DNA of 64,000 nucleotides from positions 19,348 through 83,347 of the forward strand of contig NZ_JAFBIV010000010.1 in assembly GCF_021531915.1 (NCBI RefSeq). The letters run 5' to 3'. Positions within the stretch are counted from its first letter, which is position 1; the number at the start of each line of letters is the position of its first letter. Positions 33,340-40,979 of the stretch are shown here, piece after piece. A model generated the notes under the pieces. The model had not been told where the DNA came from and did not search any database. It saw only the letters and a program-made list of their open reading frames with translations. This stretch comes from Oscillibacter valericigenes. Its GTDB lineage: Bacteria > Bacillota > Clostridia > Oscillospirales > Oscillospiraceae. A program made the position numbers and the translations under genes.

Positions 33340-34041
33340 ATGAAACGAGAGACTTCGCTGCAGGATTACGCATTTCTGGAGATTCGGAAGCGGATCCAGA
33401 ATGGAACGTATCCCCCCGGCTCCAAGCTGTCCACCCAGGAGATTTCCGATTCTCTGGGCATCAGCCGCACGCCGGTGGTGGCAGCCATCAATCGTCTGGT
33501 AGCCCAGGGGGTGGCGGAGGCGATCCCCAACCGGGGCGTCACCGTGGCCAAGATCACGCCCCGGCGGATTCTGGAGACCGTGGATATCCGCATGATGATC
33601 GAACGTTTCTGCGTGCGTCCCGCCATCAAGAATGTGGATTATGCGCCGGAGATCATCGCGGAGATGCAGGAAGTGGTAGATGCCCTGCAGGACATTGAGG
33701 ACTTTAATGCCGCCTATGAGCTGGAGAGCCGGTTTCACACCCTGTATGTGAAGCTGGCGGGCAATGAAAAGCTGCTGAATATCTATGAATCCAACTGGAG
33801 CATCGGCAGCATCTTCTTCCTGTGGACTTCCTCCACCACCAATGTGGACTTTCTGCGGGATTCCCTGAAGGAGAGCCGGAAGATCCTGGACCTGCTGCTG
33901 GCCAAGGACGCGGAGGCGCTTGAGGCCTTTATTCAGCAGCATATCCAGGTGGTGTACGACACCATTGACTGGTATATCCGCCAGGGAATGGACCAAGTCA
34001 CCATGATGCCCAAACGGAAAGTTGCCTGGGAGAAGAAGTGA
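33340..34041 (+). CDS. GntR family regulator (FCD-like)
   Basis: A 233-residue regulator with a GntR winged helix (EIRKRIQNGTYPPGSKLSTQ, then EISDSLGISRTPVVAAINRL) and a C-terminal helical domain (DFNAAYELESRFHTLYVKLA, with a final QQHIQVVYDTIDWY). Lies between the TRAP operon and the metallo-hydrolase/dehydrogenase genes and presumably controls the latter. Good ribosome site (AGGAGGATGAC). Its ligand is unknown. Confidence 0.9.
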   Translation: MKRETSLQDYAFLEIRKRIQNGTYPPGSKLSTQEISDSLGISRTPVVAAINRLVAQGVAEAIPNRGVTVAKITPRRILETVDIRMMIERFCVRPAIKNVDYAPEIIAEMQEVVDALQDIEDFNAAYELESRFHTLYVKLAGNEKLLNIYESNWSIGSIFFLWTSSTTNVDFLRDSLKESRKILDLLLAKDAEALEAFIQQHIQVVYDTIDWYIRQGMDQVTMMPKRKVAWEKK

Positions 34042-34077
34042 GCCTTGGCAAAAAAACCAAAGATGGTCCTACCATTT

Positions 34078-34132
34078 ATTCAAAAAGTAGACTTTTCGTG
34101 CAATGTCGCATTTTATCGTTGACTTTTTGAAT
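34078..34132. repeat. Inverted repeat over the -35 of the metallo-hydrolase promoter
   Basis: ATTCAAAAAGT (34078-34088) and ACTTTTTGAAT (34122-34132) are exact complements 33 bp apart; the right copy overlaps TTGACT (34119). Candidate regulator site pair. Confidence 0.5.
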
Positions 34133-34147
34133 ATCAAATGATAATTT
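34119..34147 (+). promoter_or_regulatory. Promoter of the metallo-hydrolase gene
   Basis: TTGACT-N17-TAATTT. Downstream, at 34166-34181, lies the 16-bp perfect palindrome AAATTGAATTCAATTT containing TTGAATTCAA. Confidence 0.55.
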
Positions 34148-34201
34148 TGTATCGGAGAAAATGGCAAATTGAATTCAATTTTACATAATCAAGAGGAAAG
34201 C

Positions 34202-34966
34202 ATGGATGAAAGCCTGCGGGTAACGCTGGTCTGCAATGCGGGATTACTGCTGGAATACCGGGGGACCACGGTGCTGATGGATGGCATCTACGGTCCGGAG
34301 GGGCATCCCTTCAGCAACCTGACGGATGTGACCTGGCAGCAGATGCTGCAGGGGGAGGGCCTCTTCTCCAAAGTGGATTACCTGCTGTTCACTCACGCCC
34401 ATCCCGATCACTTTTCCCCTGCTATGACCATGGAGTACCTGCGGCACCGTCCGGTGAAGGGGATTTTCAAGCCCCAGGCAGACCGGCCAGACTCCGCCCT
34501 GGATGCCTTCCTGCGGGAACGGCATATCCCCTGCGTGGACCTCTCCCGAAAGACGGACCACGCCGCTTTCCGCGTGGAGCCCCACCTGACCGTGCGGGCG
34601 TTCACCGCCCAGCATCTGGACCGGAAGTTCTGGGGAGTTCGGCATCTGTGCTATGTGCTGTCCTTCGATGACAAGCATGTGCTGTTCACGGCGGATGTGG
34701 ATTATATGAGTACCTCATTCGATGTGGTAAAGGACTTGCCGCTGCGGGCGGTGTTTCTGAACCCCCTGTTTTTCCGGGCATTCCACAACCCCAAGTTTTT
34801 TCACGGCAGCCTGAAAGCGGAGAATTTCTGCGTGTATCATGTCCCTTTCCAGGAAGATGACACTATGCAGATGCGCTATCTGCTGCAGCGGGATCTGGCT
34901 CGCTGGCCGACCGAAGAGGGGAATGCCGTTGCCCTGACGGAGCCCTGGCAGACCGTGGAACTTTAA
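34202..34966 (+). CDS. Metallo-beta-lactamase-fold hydrolase (UlaG-like)
   Basis: A 254-residue protein with the metal motif LLFTHAHPDHFSP (HxHxDH, about residue 65-77), a start VCNAGLLLEYRGTTVLMDGI typical of UlaG/L-ascorbate-6-phosphate-lactonase-like proteins, and FTADVDYMS as the later Asp ligand. It probably hydrolyses a lactone or ester; the substrate is unknown. The ATG at 34202 is preceded by AGAGGAAAG; the frame's earlier ATG at 34169 lies within the palindrome. Context suggests a role in the pathway fed by the TRAP transporter. Confidence 0.83.
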   Translation: MDESLRVTLVCNAGLLLEYRGTTVLMDGIYGPEGHPFSNLTDVTWQQMLQGEGLFSKVDYLLFTHAHPDHFSPAMTMEYLRHRPVKGIFKPQADRPDSALDAFLRERHIPCVDLSRKTDHAAFRVEPHLTVRAFTAQHLDRKFWGVRHLCYVLSFDDKHVLFTADVDYMSTSFDVVKDLPLRAVFLNPLFFRAFHNPKFFHGSLKAENFCVYHVPFQEDDTMQMRYLLQRDLARWPTEEGNAVALTEPWQTVEL

Positions 34967-35030
34967 CTCGTATCCCATGAAGAGAACCGTCTCTTTTTTA
35001 TCATATATCAACAGGAAGGAAGGGTAAGGT

Positions 35031-35504
35031 ATGAGCTTTGACATGGAAATGGCTCAGGGCAAACTGGGCCGCGTGATCGCAGTCCGTCTGAAACCCGGTA
35101 CGGATGTTCTTCTGGGTCTGCAGGAGGCCTGCGAGCGCAACGGCATCAACAATGGTGTCATCCTCAGCGCAATCGGCAGCCTGCAGGATCCCCATTTCTG
35201 CAATCCTGTGGAGATGTCCACCAAGGCAGGCTACGGCTACGGTGAGACTCTGCACCTCACCGGCCCCATTGAGCTGACCAACGCGTCCGGCATCATCTGC
35301 CATGATGATCAGGGCAACACGAACCTGCATGTCCACATGACCGTGACCGACCGGCACGGCAACGCCCACGGCGGCCATCTGGTGGAGGGCACCAAGGTCC
35401 TGCTGACCGTGGACGTGATCCTGGCCGAGATCGAGGGCCTGGTCATGGGCCGCAAGTTTGACGAGGAGCTGGAGGTCCCCCTGTTCGCTCCCCGTCAGGC
35501 ATAA
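35031..35504 (+). CDS. PPC (DUF296) domain protein
   Basis: A 157-residue single-domain protein of the plant-and-prokaryote-conserved family: GRVIAVRLKPGTDVLLGLQE, ILSAIGSLQDPHFCN, HLTGPIELTNASG and the histidine-rich HVHMTVTDRHGNAHGGHL. PPC proteins form trimers; the bacterial ones have no agreed function, and the conserved histidines suggest metal binding. It is placed between a metallo-hydrolase and the dehydrogenase operon, so an enzymatic or accessory role in the same pathway seems more likely than DNA binding (inference). Confidence 0.85.
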   Translation: MSFDMEMAQGKLGRVIAVRLKPGTDVLLGLQEACERNGINNGVILSAIGSLQDPHFCNPVEMSTKAGYGYGETLHLTGPIELTNASGIICHDDQGNTNLHVHMTVTDRHGNAHGGHLVEGTKVLLTVDVILAEIEGLVMGRKFDEELEVPLFAPRQA

Positions 35505-35564
35505 ATTGTTTTCAATTGCATTGTGATCCATAGAGCCAAACATTTTAAGAAAGGCGTGAAAACA

Positions 35565-36578
35565 TTGGCAACGAAAAAGAAGAACTCTGAAGAGAAGTAC
35601 TCCAAGGAACTGCTGCTGGGTTTCTACCGGACGATGGTCCGCATCCGCTCATTTGAGGAACACGCGGCTGAATGCTTCACCAAGGGCATGCTGGCCGGCA
35701 ACATCCACCTGAGCATCGGCCAGGAGGCCGCTGAGGCCGGCGCTTTCGCCACCATCCAGCCTCAGGACTATTTCACCTCCACCCACCGCGGCCACGGCCA
35801 CGTCATTGCCCGCGGCGGCGATCCCAAGCGTGCCATGGCTGAGCTGTTCGGCAAGCGCACCGGTTACTGCAAGGGCAAGGGCGGTTCCATGCACATCGCT
35901 GATATGGCCAAGATGAACCATCTGGGCGCCAACGGTATCGTGGGCGCCGGCCAGCCCATCTCCGCCGGTTCCGCTCTGGCTTCCAAGATCCTGGGCGACA
36001 ACTGCGTCACCGTCGGCTGCTTCGGCGACAGCTCTACCAACGAGGGCACCTTCCATGAGTCCCTGAACATGGCCGCCACCTGGAAACTGCCCATGGTCTG
36101 GTTCATTGAGAACAACTGCTACGGTGTTTCTACCGAGATCCACCGCGTCACCAACACCCCCGACCTGGCCACCCGTGCCGCCGCCTATGACGTGCCCTTC
36201 GCCGTCGTGGACGGCACTGATCCCGTGGCCGTTTACGAGGCCATGACCGTGGCTATGGACCATGCCCGCAGCGGCAAGGGCCCCTATGTGGTGGAGGCCA
36301 AGGTCTATCGCTATCAGGGTCATTACTGCGGCGACCCCGCCGTGTATCGTCCCGCTGAGTACATGGAGCAGGCTCTGGCCAACGATGGCATCGAGAAGCT
36401 GGGCAAGAAGCTGATCGCTATGGGCGTCAAGGAAGAAGAGCTGGAAGAGATCAAGAAGGCCGCTCAGGAGGAGATGGACGAGGCCGTCAAGTTCGCCGAC
36501 GAGTCCCCCTATCCCGACCCTGCCGAGGTCACCGACGATATGTATACTGCGGATAACGAAAGGTGTGTGGCAAGATGA
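35565..36578 (+). CDS. acoA: Thiamine-dependent E1 alpha subunit of a pyruvate/acetoin dehydrogenase
   Basis: A 337-residue TPP enzyme subunit. Seen: FYRTMVRIRSFEEHAAECFT, GHGHVIARGGDPKRAMAELF, KGGSMHIAD and the TPP-binding GDSSTNEGTFHESLNMA (GDG-type box with D and N), ending in a Glu-rich helix. Sequence style is closer to acetoin dehydrogenase (AcoA) than to pyruvate dehydrogenase, but substrate cannot be proved. I place the start at TTG 35565, ten bases after AAGAAAGG; a GTG at 35523 is also in frame. Overlaps acoB by 4 bases. Confidence 0.87.
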   Translation: MATKKKNSEEKYSKELLLGFYRTMVRIRSFEEHAAECFTKGMLAGNIHLSIGQEAAEAGAFATIQPQDYFTSTHRGHGHVIARGGDPKRAMAELFGKRTGYCKGKGGSMHIADMAKMNHLGANGIVGAGQPISAGSALASKILGDNCVTVGCFGDSSTNEGTFHESLNMAATWKLPMVWFIENNCYGVSTEIHRVTNTPDLATRAAAYDVPFAVVDGTDPVAVYEAMTVAMDHARSGKGPYVVEAKVYRYQGHYCGDPAVYRPAEYMEQALANDGIEKLGKKLIAMGVKEEELEEIKKAAQEEMDEAVKFADESPYPDPAEVTDDMYTADNERCVAR

Positions 36579-37558
36579 GCAAGAAGATTACCGTAAGCAA
36601 GGCCATTCGTGAGGGCCTGCTGGAAGAGATGCGCCGGGATGACAAGATGTTCATCATGGGCGAGGATATGGCCGTTATGGGCAACGTGTTCGCCGTCACC
36701 ACCGGTTTCCTGGATGAGTTCGGTCCCAACCGTGTGATCGATACCCCCATTTCCGAAGAGGGTTTCCTGGGCATGGCCGTTGGCGCTGCCATGCGCGGTA
36801 TGCATCCCTGCGTGGAGCTGATGTATGACGACTTTGTCACCGTCTGCGCCGATCCTCTGTTCAACCAGGCTGCCAAGCTGAAGTACATGTCCGGCGGCCA
36901 GTGCTCCATCCCCCTGGTGCTGCGTATGCCCATGGGTTCCGGCCGCCGCAACGCCGGTCAGCACTCCCAGTCCCTGGAGGGCATGGTCTGCCACTTCCCC
37001 GGCCTGAAGGTCGTGGCTCCCTGCTCCGCCGCCGACGCCAAGGGCCTGATTAAGTCCGCCATGCGTGACCCCGACCCCGTGGTGGTCTTTGAGCACAAGC
37101 TGCTGTACGCCAAGAAGGAAGAGATCCCCGAGGACGAGGATTATCTGGTCCCCATCGGCAAGGCCAACGTGAAGCGCGAGGGCAAGGACCTGACCATCAT
37201 CACCTGGAGCCGCGAGGTCAACTTCTCCATGGAAGCCGCTGAGAAGCTGGCTGCCGAGGGCATCGACGTGGAGGTCCTGGACCTGCGTACCCTGGTGCCC
37301 ATCGACTGGGAAGCCATCAAGGCCTCTGTTTCCAAGACCCACAACGTCATCATCGTTTCCGAGGAAGTCAAGCGCGGCAGCTATGCCGGCGAGATCTCCG
37401 CTCAGATCGCCGAGGAGCTGTTCGACGAGTTGGACGCTCCCGTGGAGCGTGTCTGCGGCCTGAACATCGTCTCTCCCTTCAGCCCCGTGCTGGAGGACCA
37501 GAACTTCCCCCATCCCGACGACATCGTCAAGGCCGTCAAGCGCGTCCTGAACAAGTGA
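36575..37558 (+). CDS. acoB: E1 beta subunit of the pyruvate/acetoin dehydrogenase
   Basis: A 327-residue transketolase-like partner of the alpha subunit: ITVSKAIREGLLEEMRRDDK, FMIMGED-like MFIMGEDMAVMG, GFLGMAVGAAMRGMHPCVEL and the C-terminal domain with LDLRTLVPIDWEAI. The two chains form the alpha2beta2 E1 that decarboxylates the 2-oxo acid or acetoin. ATG 36575 overlaps the acoA stop (ATGA) and has AAAGGTG upstream; the GTG at 36563 is less likely. Confidence 0.9.
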   Translation: MSKKITVSKAIREGLLEEMRRDDKMFIMGEDMAVMGNVFAVTTGFLDEFGPNRVIDTPISEEGFLGMAVGAAMRGMHPCVELMYDDFVTVCADPLFNQAAKLKYMSGGQCSIPLVLRMPMGSGRRNAGQHSQSLEGMVCHFPGLKVVAPCSAADAKGLIKSAMRDPDPVVVFEHKLLYAKKEEIPEDEDYLVPIGKANVKREGKDLTIITWSREVNFSMEAAEKLAAEGIDVEVLDLRTLVPIDWEAIKASVSKTHNVIIVSEEVKRGSYAGEISAQIAEELFDELDAPVERVCGLNIVSPFSPVLEDQNFPHPDDIVKAVKRVLNK

Positions 37559-37571
37559 GGAGGTAATCAAC

Positions 37572-38837
37572 ATGGCACATGAAGTATTGATGCCTCAGCT
37601 GGGCCTGACCATGGAAGAGGGCACTGTCTCCACCTGGATCAAGCACGAAGGCGATGAGGTGAAGGTGGGCGATGTGATCGTGGAGATCACCACCGATAAG
37701 CTGACCAACGAGGTCGCCAGCGAATTCGACGGCGTCCTGCTGAAGATCGTGGCCCAGGAGGGTGAGGATATCCCCGTCAAGGGCCTGTTGGCCTACATCG
37801 GCCAGCCCGGCGAGGCCGTGGGCGGCGCTGCCCCCGCTGCTGCTCCCGCCGCTCCTGCCGCCGTGGAGGCCGCTCCCACTGCCCCCGCCGCTGCTCCCGC
37901 TCCTGTGGCTGCCGCAAACGGCGCCCGCATCCGCATCTCCCCCCTGGCCCGCAAGACCGCTGCCAAGCTGGGCGTGGACTATACCGCCATCGTCGGCACC
38001 GGCACCTCCGGCCGTATCCGCCAGGCTGATATCCTGGCTGCCGCCGAGGCCCAGAAGAACGCTCCCGCGCCTGTGGCTGCTGCTCCTGCCGCCGCGCCCG
38101 CTCCCGCTGCCAAGCCTGCTGCTCCCAAGGCCGGCCTGGATCTGATGGAGGGTGACACTGTGGTGAAGCTGACCGGTATGCGCAAGGTGGTTTCCGAGCG
38201 GATGCTGGCCTCCCACACCGAGATCCCGCCCGTCACCCAGAACATCAAGGTGGACGTCACCAACCTGATGAAGTTCCGCAAGATGCTGCTGGCCGAGACC
38301 GGCAAGAAGTACTCCGTCAACGACCTGGTGCTGAAAGCCCTGGCTGTCTGCCTGCGGAGCCATCCCGAGATCCTGGTGAGCTTCGACGAGGCCAATCATC
38401 AGATCATCCAGCGCGCGCATGTCAACATCGGCATGGCCGTGGCTCTGGATTCTGGTCTGATCACCCCTGTTATCCGCGATGCCGATAAGATGGGTCTGGA
38501 CACCCTGGCCGCTACCGCCAAGGATCTGGCCACCCGCGCCAAGGAGAACAAGCTGAAGCCCGAGGAGTACAAGGGCAACACCATCACCGTGTCCAACCTG
38601 GGCATGTTCGGTATCGAGACCTTCACTCCCATTATCAACCAGCCCGATTCCGTCATCGTGGGCGTCTGCGCCATTGAGGACGAGCTGGCTCTGGACGATG
38701 AGGGCAATGTCGTGAAGAAGCAGGTCATGCGTTTGTCTGTGACGCTGGATCACCGCACCCTGGACGGCGCCGTTGTGGCGAAGTTCCAGATGGATCTGCG
38801 GGATCTGCTGCAGAACCCCATGAGCATCCTGCTGTAA
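37572..38837 (+). CDS. E2 dihydrolipoamide acyltransferase
   Basis: A 421-residue E2 core protein. Order: one lipoyl domain (residues 1-78; lipoyl lysine in ITTDKLTNE, about residue 43), an Ala/Pro-rich swinging linker, a peripheral-subunit-binding domain (RISPLARKTAAKLGVDYTAI, then GRIRQADIL), a second Ala/Pro linker, and the catalytic acyltransferase domain with the active-site LDHRTLDGAVVAKF (HxxxDG) near the C-terminus. It transfers the acyl group to CoA. Follows acoB by 13 bases with GAGGAGG. Confidence 0.93.
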   Translation: MAHEVLMPQLGLTMEEGTVSTWIKHEGDEVKVGDVIVEITTDKLTNEVASEFDGVLLKIVAQEGEDIPVKGLLAYIGQPGEAVGGAAPAAAPAAPAAVEAAPTAPAAAPAPVAAANGARIRISPLARKTAAKLGVDYTAIVGTGTSGRIRQADILAAAEAQKNAPAPVAAAPAAAPAPAAKPAAPKAGLDLMEGDTVVKLTGMRKVVSERMLASHTEIPPVTQNIKVDVTNLMKFRKMLLAETGKKYSVNDLVLKALAVCLRSHPEILVSFDEANHQIIQRAHVNIGMAVALDSGLITPVIRDADKMGLDTLAATAKDLATRAKENKLKPEEYKGNTITVSNLGMFGIETFTPIINQPDSVIVGVCAIEDELALDDEGNVVKKQVMRLSVTLDHRTLDGAVVAKFQMDLRDLLQNPMSILL

Positions 38838-38853
38838 GGGGAGGAACAAACCA

Positions 38854-40593
38854 ATGGCTTACGAACTGAAAATGCCCCAGCTGGGCCTGACCATGGAGGA
38901 GGGTACTGTCTCCAAGTGGGTCAAGCAGGAGGGCGATACCATCAAGGTCGGCGACGTGATCGTGGAGATCACCACCGACAAGCTGACCAATGAGGTCGCC
39001 AGCGAGGTGGAAGGCACCATGCTGAAGATCGTGGCCCAGGAGGGCGACGATGTGCCTGTCAAGGGCACTCTGGCCTGGATCGGCCAGCCCGGTGAGCAGA
39101 TCGGCGGCGCCGCTCCCGTGGCTGCCCCTGCTGCCCCTGCCGTGCCTTTCGCGCCCGCTGCCCCTGCTGCTCCCGCCAAGGCGGCCAGCGACACCAGCGT
39201 CATCGTCATCGGCGGCGGCCCCGGCGGCTATGTGGCTGCCATCCGTGCCGCGCAGCTGGGCGCCAAGGTCACTGTCATCGAGAAGGAGCACCTGGGCGGC
39301 ACCTGCCTGAACGTGGGCTGCATCCCCACCAAGTGCCTGCTGCACTCTGCCGAGCTGGTGGAGGACATCAAGAACCAGGGCCCCGACATCGGCGTCAAGG
39401 TCACCGGCGTGGAAGTGGACTTCCCCCAGGTCATCAAGCACAAGAATGACATCTCCGCCAAGCTGACCGGCGGCGTGGCCGGCCTGCTGAAGATGAACAA
39501 GGTCAAGAAGGTCGACGGCGAGGCTACCTTCGTGGGCGAGAAGAAGCTCTCTGTCAAGAAGGCTGACGGCACCACCGAGGAGATGACCGCCGACGCCATC
39601 ATCGTGGCCACCGGCTCCGTCAACTCTCAGCCTCCCATCCCCGGCCTGAAGGAGAACCCCAACTGCATCGACTCCACCGGCGCTCTGAGCCTGGAGAAGC
39701 TGCCCAAGACCATGGTGGTCATCGGCGGCGGCGTCATCGGCCTGGAGCTGGCCTGCGCCTACGCGGCCTTCGGCACCAAGATCACCGTGGTGGAGGCCAT
39801 GGACCACATGCTGCCCATGCTGGACGGCGACCTGACCAAGATCGGCGTGGCCCACATGAAGAAGATGGGCATGGAATTCAACCTGGAGTGCCCTGTGCAG
39901 TCCGTTGAGCCCTCTCCCGTGGGCGCCAAGGTGGTTTGCAAGAACAAGGCCGGCGAGACCGTCAGCTTTGAGGCGGAGAAGGTCCTGGTGGCCATCGGCC
40001 GCCGCGCCAACACCGCTTCCCTGAACCTGGAAGCCGGCGGCATCGACAATGACCGCGGCCGCATCATCGTCAACGACAAGATGCAGACCAACGTCCCCGG
40101 TGTCTATGCCATCGGCGACTGCGTGTTTGGTCATGCTCAGCTGGCCCACACCGCTTCCGCCATGGGCGAGGTGGCTGCCGAGAACATCTGCGGCATCGAG
40201 GCCACTTACGACGAGAAGACCAACCCCACCTGCGTGTATATCGAGCCCGAGGCGGCTTCCGTCGGCCTGACCGAGGAGCAGTGCAAGGCCCAGGGCATCG
40301 AGTACAAGGTGGGCAAGTTCCCCATGAGCGCCAACGGCAAGGCCCTGATCCTCAACGGCGGCGAAGGCCTGGTGAAGATCATCGCCGGCAAGGAGTACGG
40401 CGAGATCCTGGGTATGCACATCATCGGACCCCGTGCCACCGACCTGATCGCTGAGGGTGCTCTGGCCATCGGCGAGGAGATGACTCTGGATGAGATCATC
40501 AACACCATCCACAGTCATCCCACCGTCACCGAGACCATGCGTGAGGCCGCTTTGCAGGCCGAGAAGCGCGCCATCCACACTTCCAATAAGTAA
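38854..40593 (+). CDS. lpdA: Dihydrolipoyl dehydrogenase (E3) with N-terminal lipoyl domain
   Basis: A 579-residue FAD/NAD enzyme that reoxidises the lipoyl arm. Residues 1-78 are an extra lipoyl domain nearly identical to that of the upstream E2 (ITTDKLTNE), then an Ala/Pro linker. The flavoprotein follows: FAD motif VIVIGGGPGGYVAAIRAAQL, redox disulfide GGTCLNVGCIPTK, NAD motif VVIGGGVIGLELA and the C-terminal HSHPTVTE with the catalytic His-Glu. Lipoyl-bearing E3 is known from several acetoin/pyruvate complexes. Last gene of the operon. Confidence 0.95.
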   Translation: MAYELKMPQLGLTMEEGTVSKWVKQEGDTIKVGDVIVEITTDKLTNEVASEVEGTMLKIVAQEGDDVPVKGTLAWIGQPGEQIGGAAPVAAPAAPAVPFAPAAPAAPAKAASDTSVIVIGGGPGGYVAAIRAAQLGAKVTVIEKEHLGGTCLNVGCIPTKCLLHSAELVEDIKNQGPDIGVKVTGVEVDFPQVIKHKNDISAKLTGGVAGLLKMNKVKKVDGEATFVGEKKLSVKKADGTTEEMTADAIIVATGSVNSQPPIPGLKENPNCIDSTGALSLEKLPKTMVVIGGGVIGLELACAYAAFGTKITVVEAMDHMLPMLDGDLTKIGVAHMKKMGMEFNLECPVQSVEPSPVGAKVVCKNKAGETVSFEAEKVLVAIGRRANTASLNLEAGGIDNDRGRIIVNDKMQTNVPGVYAIGDCVFGHAQLAHTASAMGEVAAENICGIEATYDEKTNPTCVYIEPEAASVGLTEEQCKAQGIEYKVGKFPMSANGKALILNGGEGLVKIIAGKEYGEILGMHIIGPRATDLIAEGALAIGEEMTLDEIINTIHSHPTVTETMREAALQAEKRAIHTSNK

Positions 40594-40614
40594 AAGCTGC
40601 GGAAGCAGTATGGA

Positions 40615-40647
40615 ACCTGCCCCGGACGCCATGCGTCCGGGGCAGGT
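40615..40647 (+). terminator. Hairpin ending the dehydrogenase operon
   Basis: Perfect 15-bp stem ACCTGCCCCGGACGC / GCGTCCGGGGCAGGT with loop CAT; no clear T-run. Confidence 0.7.
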
Positions 40648-40682
40648 CGCTTGTTCACCGGCCTGAATCATAAAAAATCTTC

Positions 40683-40711
40683 TTGACAAATCCGATACGG
40701 AGTGGTATTTT
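40683..40711 (+). promoter_or_regulatory. Promoter of the metY leader
   Basis: TTGACA-N17-TATTTT; transcription would begin near 40718. Confidence 0.8.
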
Positions 40712-40725
40712 TATTTCATAAACCA

Positions 40726-40744
40726 ATCAACATAATAGGTTGAT
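40726..40744. promoter_or_regulatory. Candidate Rrf2-regulator operator at metY
   Basis: ATCAAC-N7-GTTGAT just past the predicted start. The right part ATAATAGGTTGAT matches 12 of 13 bases with the complement of 42817-42829 in the promoter region of the Rrf2-family gene, and AGGTTGrT recurs downstream of the cysK promoter (42925). Confidence 0.55.
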
Positions 40745-40761
40745 GGAAAGAGGTGCATACC

Positions 40762-40872
40762 ATGCTGAACACCTTTACAAAGCTGCTACGCAGCAATTTC
40801 CGCTGTGGTCGAATGCTGAACTCCCGGACTGTTGAGATGGCCGGGCGTTTCGACGCGCCCACTGTTCAATGA
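40762..40872 (+). CDS. Leader peptide of metY (36 residues)
   Basis: Short ORF starting MLNTFTKLLRSNFRCGRMLN and ending FDAPTVQ, with ribosome site AAAGAGG 7 bases upstream. It has one Cys codon (TGT 40804) with Arg codons on both sides. Codons 20-24 contain CTCCCGGACTG (40821-40831), the exact complement of CAGTCCGGGAG (40907-40917) at the foot of the terminator before metY. The layout is that of a transcription-attenuation leader; the peptide itself need not have a function. Confidence 0.65.
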   Translation: MLNTFTKLLRSNFRCGRMLNSRTVEMAGRFDAPTVQ

Positions 40873-40906
40873 GACGTTCATAGGTGAACCTCAATTTGGC
40901 CATACG

Positions 40907-40939
40907 CAGTCCGGGAGCGAAATTCGCCCCGGCTTTTTT
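40907..40939 (+). promoter_or_regulatory. Transcription attenuator upstream of metY
   Basis: Intrinsic terminator: CCGGG + GCG paired with CGC + CCCGG (40911-40932) and six T residues (40934-40939), 40 bases before metY. Its 5' arm CAGTCCGGGAG pairs perfectly (11 bp) with CTCCCGGACTG in the leader ORF, giving a mutually exclusive antiterminator. A ribosome stalled at the Cys codon would leave the antiterminator segment free and allow readthrough; this reading is inferred. Confidence 0.7.
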
Positions 40940-40979
40940 CGTATCCAAATTTAAATTCTATGATGAAAGAGGTATTACC

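Noticed and set aside
40712..40979. SAM or T-box riboswitch upstream of metY
   Set aside because: No SAM-box core nor T-box GGTGGNACC sequence; the leader ORF with antiterminator pairing explains the terminator better.
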